Of a stretch of DNA of 64,000 nucleotides, positions 31,252 to 38,674 are shown in pieces. The notes below the pieces were generated by a model. That model searched no databases and was not told the DNA's origin. It saw only the letters and a program-made list of their open reading frames with translations. Within the stretch, counting starts at the first letter, position 1. Every line of letters starts with the position of its first letter. The DNA is taken from positions 1-64,000 of the forward strand of contig JANRJQ010000008.1 of assembly GCA_033763895.1 (NCBI GenBank), in the 5' to 3' direction. The DNA comes from Chloroherpetonaceae bacterium. GTDB lineage: Bacteria > Bacteroidota > Chlorobiia > Chlorobiales > Thermochlorobacteraceae. A program made the position numbers and the translations under genes.

Positions 31252-31923
31252 TTAGTTAACCACCGGTTTCACTTGTGAAAAATCAAATTCTGTTGGAGTA
31301 CTTCTTCCAAAGAAGCTTAGCAAAACTTTAACTTTCATTTTCTCAGTATTAACTTCCTGTACTGTTCCTGTCAGTGTTGCAAATGGACCATCGGTTACTT
31401 TAACCGATCCGCCGATTTCAAAAGGCGACTTTATTGAAGAACGCTTATCAGCATCTTGGTCAGGCTCCATAATTCGCTTTACTTCATCAGGGCGCAGTGC
31501 TTGGGGCTCATCCTTCACACCTAAAAACCCTACAACAGAAGGAGTTTCGAGAATAACACTCTTAGTTTGCTTATCTAAAAGAGCTTCTACTAAAATGTAT
31601 CCCGGAAAAGCATTTTTTGTACGACTGGTTTTTTTTCCGTCTTTTACCTCTACAAACTTTTCATATGGGATATAAACTTGCGCGATTTTTTCAGCGATTC
31701 CGTGCTTTTCGATTTCACGGTCGATATGTTCCTTTACCTTTCTTTCGTGCCCAGAATACGTGCGCACCGTGTACCAGCGGCGCTTAGATGCAAGCCCACC
31801 TCCTGCCAATGCAGCAGACTGAAGTGCCACACTTGAATCAAGGGGTTTTGCTTCTTCAACCGGATTTTCAGATGGAATTTGATCTTCTTCTCCGCCGGTG
31901 GTACTTAACTCTTCGTTTATCAT
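31252..31923 (-). CDS. nusG: Transcription termination/antitermination factor NusG
   Basis: 223 residues. An acidic N-terminal extension of about 46 residues, rich in Glu, Ser and Ala, precedes the NGN domain (KRRWYTVRTYSGHERKVKEH). The C-terminal KOW domain is clear (GGSVKVTDGPFATLTGTVQE). Binds RNA polymerase and couples it to Rho or the ribosome. The ATG at 31921-31923 gives the extension; no internal Met occurs before the domain, so the extension appears real. Position between secE and rplK is the conserved one. Confidence 0.96.
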   Translation of the reverse strand: MINEELSTTGGEEDQIPSENPVEEAKPLDSSVALQSAALAGGGLASKRRWYTVRTYSGHERKVKEHIDREIEKHGIAEKIAQVYIPYEKFVEVKDGKKTSRTKNAFPGYILVEALLDKQTKSVILETPSVVGFLGVKDEPQALRPDEVKRIMEPDQDADKRSSIKSPFEIGGSVKVTDGPFATLTGTVQEVNTEKMKVKVLLSFFGRSTPTEFDFSQVKPVVN

Positions 31924-31959
31924 TGAAATCGTTTCGCCTAATTCGTTACAAAGCGTGCT

Positions 31960-32151
31960 TTACCCTAACTTAACCAACTGCTTGATCACAAAATTAATGG
32001 TTTCATCAGTCACAAATGTAAATAAGGCCAATAAGCCTGAAACCGTTAGTACAACTATCGTTGATTCCTTCAGTTCTTCCTGAGAAGGCCAAGTTACCTT
32101 CTTCATTTCCGTCACTACTTCAGATGCGTACTGCTTTATTTTATCAACCAT
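31960..32151 (-). CDS. secE: Preprotein translocase subunit SecE
   Basis: 63 residues from ATG 32149-32151; the frame also opens at a TTG eleven codons upstream, which I consider unlikely. Short amphipathic part (SEVVTEMKKVTWPSQEELKE) with the conserved WPSQEE, then one transmembrane helix (TIVVLTVSGLLALFTFV). Clamps SecY in the SecYEG channel. Located 36 bases before nusG. Confidence 0.95.
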   Translation of the reverse strand: MVDKIKQYASEVVTEMKKVTWPSQEELKESTIVVLTVSGLLALFTFVTDETINFVIKQLVKLG

Positions 32152-32397
32152 AAATTCAACTTTCTTTTTCCTCGTGAAGCCCAATAAGGGTACTCTACGA
32201 GTGAAATAAATTCAAGAAATCCTAGATCAAAACCTCGCGCTTCAACAAAAAAGAAATCATCTGACGAAACATGTCTTTTGAAAATCTTTTGTAAATCGAA
32301 GCTAACTAAATGAAGAGTTTGGTTAATCCGACACAAGAGTTCTAATCAAAACAAATTCAACCCTTATCGATTCAACTTACCCCACGAGGTAACCTTG

Positions 32398-32470
32398 CAC
32401 GGGCGGTAGGAATCGAACCCACAACCAACGGTTTTGGAGACCGCTACTCTACCAATTGAGCTACGCCCGT
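32398..32470 (-). tRNA. tRNA-Trp (CCA)
   Basis: 73 bases on the minus strand, acceptor stem ACGGGCG/CGCCCGT, D arm TAGCTCAATTGGTAGAG, anticodon loop CTCCAAA with anticodon CCA, T arm GGGTTCGATTCC. The 3' CCA is not encoded. Occupies the place next to secE where many bacteria have tuf. Confidence 0.95.
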
Positions 32471-32542
32471 AAATAAATAACAAAAAGTGTGAATCATCTC
32501 GATTAGCAAGTATATCCTCATTTGATATGATTCAGCAGCTTG

Positions 32543-32615
<73 letters not shown>

Positions 32616-32636
32616 AAACAGAATGTCAAAGATCAG

Positions 32637-32718
32637 TGGGCAGAGAAGGATTCGAACCTCCGAAGACAGAGTCAGCTGATTTACAGTCAGCCGCGTTTGG
32701 CCACTTCGCTATCTGCCC
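32637..32718 (-). tRNA. tRNA-Tyr (GTA)
   Basis: 82 bases on the minus strand with a long variable arm (class II), acceptor GGGCAGA/TCTGCCC, anticodon loop CTGTAAA with anticodon GTA, T loop GGTTCGAATCC. Confidence 0.95.
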
Positions 32719-32732
32719 AAACTTTTTCACTG

Positions 32733-32805
32733 AGCTGGTGGAGGGATTTGAACCCCCGACCTACTGATTACAAATCAGTTGCTCTACCAACTGAGCTACA
32801 CCAGC
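32733..32805 (-). tRNA. tRNA-Thr (TGT)
   Basis: 73 bases on the minus strand, acceptor GCTGGTG/CACCAGC, anticodon loop TTTGTAA with anticodon TGT, T loop GGTTCAAATCC. First in transcription order of the four-tRNA cluster. Confidence 0.95.
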
Positions 32806-33084
32806 GAAATTTAGAACTAAACTTTTCAAAAAACCAACTCGTGATTTTACCCTTCCCCGATAAACCTAAAAACAGGTACTTTTGATTGCATACAGCCCGC
32901 ATCGCCTTTTCGGTAGGCCATTTACAGGCCTTTCGGCCTTTCAAGTGAAGTTATTCGGAAAGCGAAAAGGCCACAAAGATACGTGAGTGAAAGTAAAATT
33001 CAAAATAGATTTCTTATTTACTTATCAAATTTTTGGGCGACTTTGCGCTTTTACAATGAGTTTCATTCACATTTAATTATAAGC

Positions 33085-33858
33085 TTAGTCAAAAACGATT
33101 TCCATTGGTGCATGATCTGAGCTTTTTTCTTCGGTATGAATTCGCCCAATTTTTGCGTTTTGCGCCATTTTTTCAGAAGCATAAAGGCAATCGATTCGCC
33201 AGCCTAAATTTTTTTCGCGGGCACCCTTCCAATAAGGCCACCACGTATAGAGTCCTGTCTGACCGGGATTCATTTCTCGAAAAACGTCCTTGAGCCCAAG
33301 TTGCAGCCACGCGTCAATTTCTGCCCGTTCAGGTGGTCGAAACCCAACGGCATCGTCGCTTTTTTGAGAATCGTGAAGATCGATGGGTGTGTGAGCCACA
33401 TTGATATCGCCGCAGAGCATTACTTCTCTGCCATTTTTCATTTCAAGCGAAAGAAACTGCCCGATTTTTTTGAAAAAATCCAGCTTTACTTGATAATGAT
33501 CATCTTTTTCTCCTCGAGGCATATAAACACCGAGAAGCGTGAATTCATCAGTCTGCAACCCTACCAAGCGGTTTTCCAAATCGAATGGGGGAATAATAAA
33601 GATTGGATTTTTTAATGATTGAAGTGTGCTTTTCTTCACAAAAAGCGCAGTTCCACTGTATCCGCCGCGAACGGTCGAATCATTCCAAAAAATTTCGTAT
33701 CCATCAACATTTTGAAATGAGATCGGAATTTTTGTTTTGTCTGCCTTGATTTCTTGGAGGCATAACACATCGGGCAATGATTTTTGGAGCCATTGATGTA
33801 AAGCAGCTTCACGGGCGCGAATCCCATTTACATTCCAAGTAACGACAGAAAAAGGCAT
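33085..33858 (-). CDS. xth: Exodeoxyribonuclease III / AP endonuclease
   Basis: 257 residues. Endonuclease/exonuclease/phosphatase fold: TWNVNGIRAREAA (Asn for metal binding), LQEIKADKTKIP (catalytic Glu), YSGTALF, GDINVAHTPIDL, RIDCLYAS and the final SSDHAPM with Asp-His. Cleaves DNA at abasic sites in base excision repair. Single gene, opposite in direction to a possible small ORF and rpsT. Confidence 0.94.
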   Translation of the reverse strand: MPFSVVTWNVNGIRAREAALHQWLQKSLPDVLCLQEIKADKTKIPISFQNVDGYEIFWNDSTVRGGYSGTALFVKKSTLQSLKNPIFIIPPFDLENRLVGLQTDEFTLLGVYMPRGEKDDHYQVKLDFFKKIGQFLSLEMKNGREVMLCGDINVAHTPIDLHDSQKSDDAVGFRPPERAEIDAWLQLGLKDVFREMNPGQTGLYTWWPYWKGAREKNLGWRIDCLYASEKMAQNAKIGRIHTEEKSSDHAPMEIVFD

Positions 33859-34178
33859 AGGTTGACTTTTGAAAAATGAGTTTTGAAATCAAGTTCTATT
33901 CACTACGAACTTACGATAACTTTGAAAAGAAACCGAAAAAGACGCTTGTAGATTTCTATGTGTTCATTATATTTGCAGCCCTTTTCTTAAAGGGTTTCGC
34001 TCTGCAATTTCTTTTTGATTTGTTTTAGGCAAAATTCAGGCCTACTGCCGACTTTCAGAAAATGCGCATTTGATATTAGTTTTACACATCGCTTTGATAG
34101 ATAGCGAATGGCTCACCGAAAAATTTAAAAAAATTTATAAGATTTACTACTTAACACTTGATATAACTGACCTAACGC
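33859..34178. other. xth-rpsT intergenic region
   Basis: 320 bases between divergent genes. Contains the 50-codon ORF above; the last 150 bases are AT-rich (TTTAAAAAAATTTATAAG near 34121-34141) and probably hold the rpsT promoter, but I cannot fix its elements. Confidence 0.4.
33876..34028 (+). CDS. Possible small membrane protein, 50 residues
   Basis: ATG 33876 to TAG 34026-34028, 50 codons with no interruption. Begins MSFEIKFYSLRTYDNFEKKP, a polar basic head, then a hydrophobic stretch (VDFYVFIIFAALFLKGFALQ) that reads as one transmembrane helix. No Shine-Dalgarno sequence, which is common here. The head-plus-helix arrangement is unlike random intergenic translation, but the start is only 17 bases from the divergent xth start. 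No family recognised. Confidence 0.4.
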   Translation: MSFEIKFYSLRTYDNFEKKPKKTLVDFYVFIIFAALFLKGFALQFLFDLF

Positions 34179-34460
34179 ATGCCAAGACATAAATCTGCCG
34201 AAAAGCGTGTTCGCCAATCAAAGCGTCGCAATGTTCGCAACCGTAATAACAAATCAGAAGCAAAGAAACTCATTAAGGCTGTTGCAGCGGCTGTCAAAAC
34301 GGGAACCAGTGCTGACGAAACTGAAAAGGCCTTAAGAGCGGCTGTTCAAAAACTTGACCGAATGGAAGTCAAGGGATTGATGCATCGCAATGCGGTTGCT
34401 CGCCATAAGTCTCGCCTTGTAAAGTCTGTCAACGCGACAAAAAAAACTGCTTCAAAGTAA
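34179..34460 (+). CDS. rpsT: 30S ribosomal protein S20
   Basis: 93 residues, strongly basic. MPRHKSAEKRVRQSKRRNVRN at the N terminus and the helical GLMHRNAVARHKSRLVK at the C terminus are the S20 pattern. Binds 16S rRNA early in small-subunit assembly. Followed by a terminator, so it is a single-gene unit. Confidence 0.96.
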   Translation: MPRHKSAEKRVRQSKRRNVRNRNNKSEAKKLIKAVAAAVKTGTSADETEKALRAAVQKLDRMEVKGLMHRNAVARHKSRLVKSVNATKKTASK

Positions 34461-34491
34461 ACACGCGTTAATTTCAAGACTTTTTGTATTT

Positions 34492-34524
34492 AGCCATATC
34501 GATATGCGGTATGGCTTTTTTTTT
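34492..34524 (+). terminator. Terminator after rpsT
   Basis: AGCCATA (34492-34498) pairs with TATGGCT (34510-34516) across an 11-base loop, followed by nine Ts. Confidence 0.75.
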
Positions 34525-34574
34525 GACATTTTCATTCAATGCCGCGCCTTTTCTCTCATTCAAATGTAATTCAC

Positions 34575-35165
34575 ATGACATCCAATCGATTTTTATTCTT
34601 TACTCTCATAACGCTGAGTATCATTTTATTTTCAGGGTGCGACGGTTGCAGCAAAAAGCGAGAATTAACCTTAAACCGCCCAGACAGTTTAATTGAAATG
34701 AGAGCTGAAGAAACCCGAAGGAAATATCAGGAGGCGATGAAGGAAGCTAACGAAGCGGCGAAAGCGAAACCCCGCCCTGCTTCGCCTAAGGTCACTAAGC
34801 CACCCAAGCAAGCTGAACCCACAGAGCCGGAACCTGAAATGCAACAAGTTCAGACGATTTATGTTGAGCCCGGCATTGATTACTCAGCGATGGATAACAC
34901 GATTTCAGTCATCGAAGATAAGGTTCAAACAACGGTGGAATCGGCGAAGAGGCGGCTAAATAATAAAACCGGGTATATTCAGTATCAAATTTTTGTTGCG
35001 CCTACGGGACAAGTCAAGTCGGTTTCGATTTTACACAACGACCTTGACGCCGCCGCCGGGGCAGCCATTCAAGCAATTGTTCGCTCAACCAGTTTTAAGA
35101 AATGGAATCCAGCAGCAAATTCAGAGAATGAATACAAGTCGCCGTTGCTGAAATCAGTGTTCTGA
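34575..35165 (+). CDS. Lipoprotein with TonB/AgmX-like C-terminal domain
   Basis: 196 residues from ATG 34575; the frame opens twelve codons earlier but the lipoprotein signal (NRFLFFTLITLSIILFSGC) begins here, with the lipobox FSGC. A charged coiled segment and a Pro/Lys/Glu linker (about 60-95) follow. The C-terminal part (GYIQYQIFVAPTGQVKSVSI, then AAIQAIVRSTSFKKW) resembles TonB-C/AgmX-type periplasmic domains. Probably membrane-anchored and periplasmic, perhaps linking envelope machines. The assignment to TonB-C is by pattern only. Confidence 0.6.
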   Translation: MTSNRFLFFTLITLSIILFSGCDGCSKKRELTLNRPDSLIEMRAEETRRKYQEAMKEANEAAKAKPRPASPKVTKPPKQAEPTEPEPEMQQVQTIYVEPGIDYSAMDNTISVIEDKVQTTVESAKRRLNNKTGYIQYQIFVAPTGQVKSVSILHNDLDAAAGAAIQAIVRSTSFKKWNPAANSENEYKSPLLKSVF

Positions 35166-35259
35166 AGAGACGCAATTTTAATGGCTATCTTTTGTATCGT
35201 TAAGATTTAAAGTATCTTTTTGCCGTTAACGATGTCTTATTTGATTATGAAGATAAGTT

Positions 35260-36345
35260 ATGCAACTCGACCGTATAGACATAAAGGGGTTTAAATCGAT
35301 AAACTCACTTTCACTTCATTTGAAGCCCATCAACATTCTCATTGGAGCAAATGGAGCGGGAAAATCAAATTTCATTTCGGTATTTAAACTTCTCAATGAA
35401 TTAATTAAAGAAAATCTTCAAAAATATATTCAGGTTGAAGGTGGTGCCAATTCGCTCGCTCATTTTGGTGTTAAAGTCACACATAAAATTGAACTAACTC
35501 TCGGTTTTGGCATCAATACCTATCACTTATCTCTATTACCAACACAGAATGATATATTATTGATTGATATTGAACGGTGTACCATACACGACAAAACCAA
35601 GTACACAGAACCCTATCATCAATACACGACAGCAGATAGATACGAAACAAATCTCACTCGTGATTCTTCTGGTGTAGCACAATTTGTAAGAAAATGTTTT
35701 CAAGAATGGCGTGTGTATCATTTTCATGATACCAGTTCGAACTCGGCCGTTAAAAGAACTACAGATATCAATGACAACCTTCACCTTCGGCCGGATGGAG
35801 GAAACTTAGCGGCGTTCCTCTATCGATTGAAAGTTGCAGAGTATGATTCCTATCGCAATATTCGAGATACTATACGCCTCATTGTGCCTTATTTTGATGA
35901 CTTTCTCTTGCGAGCAAATCCCGTTAACCCAAATACCATAAAATTAGAATGGTATTCCAAAGGCTCAGATTATCCATTTCAAGTTTACCATCTCTCTGAT
36001 GGAACTTTGCGATTCATTTGTTTGGCAACCCTTTTTTTGCAACCTGCTCATTTAATGCCATCCACGATTTTAATTGATGAGCCCGAATTAGGACTTCATC
36101 CTTATGCCATTAATTTACTTGCTAGTTTCATCAAAAGCGTCAGTTCCATTAAACAAGTGATTATCTCAACGCAATCAGTTTCGCTTATTAATCATTTTTC
36201 AGCGGAAGATATTATTGTGGTTAATCAAAAAAATAGAGTCTCCTCTTTTGAAAGGCTTTCTGAGGAAAGACTTAGCAATTGGCTTGAAGAATATTCGCTA
36301 GGAGAACTTTGGGAAAAGAATGTATTTGGCGGAAGACCTGAATAA
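35260..36345 (+). CDS. OLD-like AAA family ATPase (AAA_21/AAA_15)
   Basis: 361 residues. Walker A GANGAGKSN (about 29-37) after MQLDRIDIKGFKSI. Signature-like LSDGTLRFICLATL, Walker B ILIDEPELGLHP (about 271-282) and the following IISTQSVSLINHF, typical of ABC-type ATPases of the OLD/RecF/SMC branch. Unlike OLD proteins it has no C-terminal TOPRIM domain; the next gene supplies a TOPRIM-like protein one base after this stop. Such ATPase/TOPRIM pairs are common in phage defence and abortive infection. Defence role is inferred. Confidence 0.85.
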   Translation: MQLDRIDIKGFKSINSLSLHLKPINILIGANGAGKSNFISVFKLLNELIKENLQKYIQVEGGANSLAHFGVKVTHKIELTLGFGINTYHLSLLPTQNDILLIDIERCTIHDKTKYTEPYHQYTTADRYETNLTRDSSGVAQFVRKCFQEWRVYHFHDTSSNSAVKRTTDINDNLHLRPDGGNLAAFLYRLKVAEYDSYRNIRDTIRLIVPYFDDFLLRANPVNPNTIKLEWYSKGSDYPFQVYHLSDGTLRFICLATLFLQPAHLMPSTILIDEPELGLHPYAINLLASFIKSVSSIKQVIISTQSVSLINHFSAEDIIVVNQKNRVSSFERLSEERLSNWLEEYSLGELWEKNVFGGRPE

Positions 36346-36346
36346 A

Positions 36347-37015
36347 ATGGTACGGTTGAATTTTTTAGTGGAAGGAGAAACGGAAGAAACTTTTGTAAGA
36401 GATTTGCTTACGCCTCACTTTTCACAACTCGAAATTTACTGCACCGCTAGGCGGGTTGAAACCAAAAGAGCGAATGGAAAAATTTATAGGGGAGGAATAA
36501 CTAATTATGAAAAAGTAAAAAAAGATTTACTGAGGTGGATGAAAGAAGATACAAATGCTCATTTTACTTCAATGTTTGACCTTTATGCACTCCCTTCAGA
36601 TTTCCCAAAGTATAATGAATCGTTAGGAATCCGTGACCCATATAAAAAGGTTCAATTTCTTGAACAATCGTTCTTTGAGGATATTGAATACCGCCGTTTT
36701 ACGCCATATATCCAATTGCATGAATTTGAAGCTTTGCTTTTTTCAGATGTCAATATCATTGAGCAGAGGCTAAAACCTTTTCAACCCCGCACAAAGTTAG
36801 AAGACTTAAACAAAATCTTATTTGAATGTCATTCGCCCGAATTAATTGATGATGGAATCCAAACGGCACCTTCAAAAAGACTCTTGGTACTTTACCCTGC
36901 TTATCAAAAACGACTTTATGGGAGTTTAATTTCCAAAGAAATTGGATTAGCCACGATTCAAAGTAAATGCCCACACTTCCATTGGTGGATAACGACATTG
37001 CAAGGTCTTAAATAA
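36347..37015 (+). CDS. DUF4276 family TOPRIM-like protein, partner of the ATPase
   Basis: 222 residues from ATG 36347, directly after the TAA at 36343-36345 (TAAAATG). LNFLVEGETEETFVRDLL at the N terminus has the acidic VEGxTE motif of TOPRIM-type folds, and YIQLHEFEALLFSD around residue 125 is the DUF4276 hallmark. Probably a nuclease activated or restrained by the adjacent ATPase, as in two-gene ATPase/TOPRIM defence systems (inference). Translational coupling is expected from the spacing. Confidence 0.8.
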   Translation: MVRLNFLVEGETEETFVRDLLTPHFSQLEIYCTARRVETKRANGKIYRGGITNYEKVKKDLLRWMKEDTNAHFTSMFDLYALPSDFPKYNESLGIRDPYKKVQFLEQSFFEDIEYRRFTPYIQLHEFEALLFSDVNIIEQRLKPFQPRTKLEDLNKILFECHSPELIDDGIQTAPSKRLLVLYPAYQKRLYGSLISKEIGLATIQSKCPHFHWWITTLQGLK

Positions 37016-37236
37016 AACTCATAAACCATTGTATTGTAAAAGATTTCTATTAGGGAAACTTCGATTTTGATTTGAGGGTTGAAATCATTAACTATTGGTG
37101 AGCGATTGCTTCACGCTTCGAGACTTCATGACCACAGCCCGTGCCCACGGCAACGACACCATTCATTCTTTTATTCATTTTTACAGATTCACTTTAACTG
37201 AAGTTTTTCACAAGAACTAACCGACTTTACACATAT

Positions 37237-37962
37237 ATGGCTAACATCAATTTTGGTTTTGAGCATCATGCATCAAAATTGTTTCATCCGCGCATCGAAA
37301 ATAGTATCAATCATCTTCAAGCCTCAGCGCTGCAAGGGCAAGCAACTAACCCGATGATGAATATGCTCGTTCCGATGGTTATTGAAACCTCTGGAAGAGG
37401 CGAGCGCGCATTCGATATATTCTCACGATTGCTTCGTGAACGCATCATTTTTTATGGCAATGTGGTTGACGACCACTCTGCAGGTTTGGTGATTGCACAG
37501 CTGATTTTTTTGGAATCGGAAGATCCGGAGCGCGATATCTATCTCTACATTAATTCGCCCGGAGGCAGCGTTTCGGCAGGGCTTGGCATTTATGATACAA
37601 TGAATTTTATCCGTGCCGATGTGGCCACTGTGTGTGTTGGAATGGCGGCTTCGATGGGTGCGTTTTTGCTTTCATCGGGTGCGAAAGGCAAGCGTGCATC
37701 ACTTCCACATTCACGCATTATGATTCATCAACCTTCGGGTGGGGCGCAAGGTCAGGAAACCGATATTTTGATTATGGCCGATGAAATTCGCAAGACGCGT
37801 GTATTGCTTGAAGAGATTTTAGCAAAGAATACGGGTCAAACGGCTGACCAAGTGCGAAAAGATTCAGAACGAGACCGTTGGATGTCGGCACCGGAAGCGA
37901 AGGCTTACGGGCTGATTGATGAAATTTTTGAAAAGCGGCCTGCTTCAACCGAAAAGAAGTGA
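37237..37962 (+). CDS. clpP: ATP-dependent Clp protease proteolytic subunit
   Basis: 241 residues, with about 40 residues more than usual at the N terminus, possibly a propeptide. Core motifs are [19 protein letters not shown], the catalytic Ser in [11 protein letters not shown] (about 139), the catalytic His in [15 protein letters not shown] (about 164) and the later Asp in KDSERDRWM. Forms the tetradecameric protease barrel with a Clp ATPase; no clpX is adjacent. Single gene with its own terminator. Confidence 0.95.
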   Translation: MANINFGFEHHASKLFHPRIENSINHLQASALQGQATNPMMNMLVPMVIETSGRGERAFDIFSRLLRERIIFYGNVVDDHSAGLVIAQLIFLESEDPERDIYLYINSPGGSVSAGLGIYDTMNFIRADVATVCVGMAASMGAFLLSSGAKGKRASLPHSRIMIHQPSGGAQGQETDILIMADEIRKTRVLLEEILAKNTGQTADQVRKDSERDRWMSAPEAKAYGLIDEIFEKRPASTEKK

Positions 37963-37985
37963 GGCTTATCTTGGAAAGGCATGAG

Positions 37986-38011
37986 AGGGCGACATTTTGT
38001 CGCCCTTTTTG
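37986..38011 (+). terminator. Terminator after clpP
   Basis: AGGGCGACA (37986-37994) pairs with TGTCGCCCT (37998-38006) over a three-base loop, followed by TTTTG. Confidence 0.85.
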
Positions 38012-38066
38012 TTAAATTTCATTAAAAGCATTTCTAAACATCCAACTCCATTAATGTTCAATTCTT

Positions 38067-38294
38067 ATGCATGATTGGGAAACGCTCATCGATTCAAATC
38101 CTCAAATATTATTTGGGAAACCCATTATTAAAGGAACTCGGATTCCTGTTGAGCTTATTTTGGAAAAACTTTCTCTTGGAGAAACTGTTCAAAGCGTCCT
38201 AGACGCTTACCCTTCTATTCAAGAGCATCAGATTCGTGCTTGTTTAGCTTTTGCTGCTGCTTCCTTAAAAAATGAACGGGTAACTTATTTTTAG
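38067..38294 (+). CDS. DUF433 family antitoxin
   Basis: 75 residues. Pattern of DUF433: PQILFGKPIIKGTRIPVELI, then LGETVQSVLDAYPSIQEHQI and an ACLAFAA helix, a small winged or helix-turn-helix type domain. It lies 16 bases before a DUF5615 PIN-like gene, the usual antitoxin-toxin pairing. Probably binds the toxin and autorepresses the operon. The system is well known by context, less by experiment. Confidence 0.85.
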   Translation: MHDWETLIDSNPQILFGKPIIKGTRIPVELILEKLSLGETVQSVLDAYPSIQEHQIRACLAFAAASLKNERVTYF

Positions 38295-38310
38295 ACTCAA
38301 TACTTTTGTT

Positions 38311-38673
38311 ATGGTATCCTTTTTAGCTGATGAAAGTGTGGATTACCGAATTGTTCAATATCTAAGAAATGCTGGCTATTCCGTGAAATCAATACAGGAA
38401 ATCGCACCTTCCGCCACGGACGAACAAGTTCTAACAATTGCTGAAAATGAAAAATTAGTTCTTGTAACTGAGGATAAAGATTTTGGGGAATTAACTTTCA
38501 GATTAAAAAAAAATTCTACCGGTATTGTTCTTCTACGTTTTGAAACAATTGATCTTGAATCTATATGCACTTCACTCTCGAAAGCTTTTCGTGATGCGGA
38601 AAAACTTTTTAATAATTTTACCGTGATTTCGTTAAATAAAATCAGAATGAAACTCATACGGGTTCAACCGTAG
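38311..38673 (+). CDS. DUF5615 PIN-like toxin
   Basis: 120 residues. FLADESVDYRIVQYLRNAGY at the N terminus with early acidic residues, and LVTEDKDFGELTFRL around residue 50, give the acidic cluster of PIN-like (Mut7-C type) nucleases. LKKNSTGIVLLRF is also typical of the family. Downstream of the DUF433 antitoxin, with convergent mpl two bases away. Likely an RNA-cleaving toxin of a type II module (inference from family). Confidence 0.85.
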   Translation: MVSFLADESVDYRIVQYLRNAGYSVKSIQEIAPSATDEQVLTIAENEKLVLVTEDKDFGELTFRLKKNSTGIVLLRFETIDLESICTSLSKAFRDAEKLFNNFTVISLNKIRMKLIRVQP

Positions 38674-38674
38674 A

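Noticed and set aside
37016-37236. Insertion-sequence remnant before clpP
   Set aside because: The stretch shows no transposase frame and no terminal inverted repeats that I can identify.
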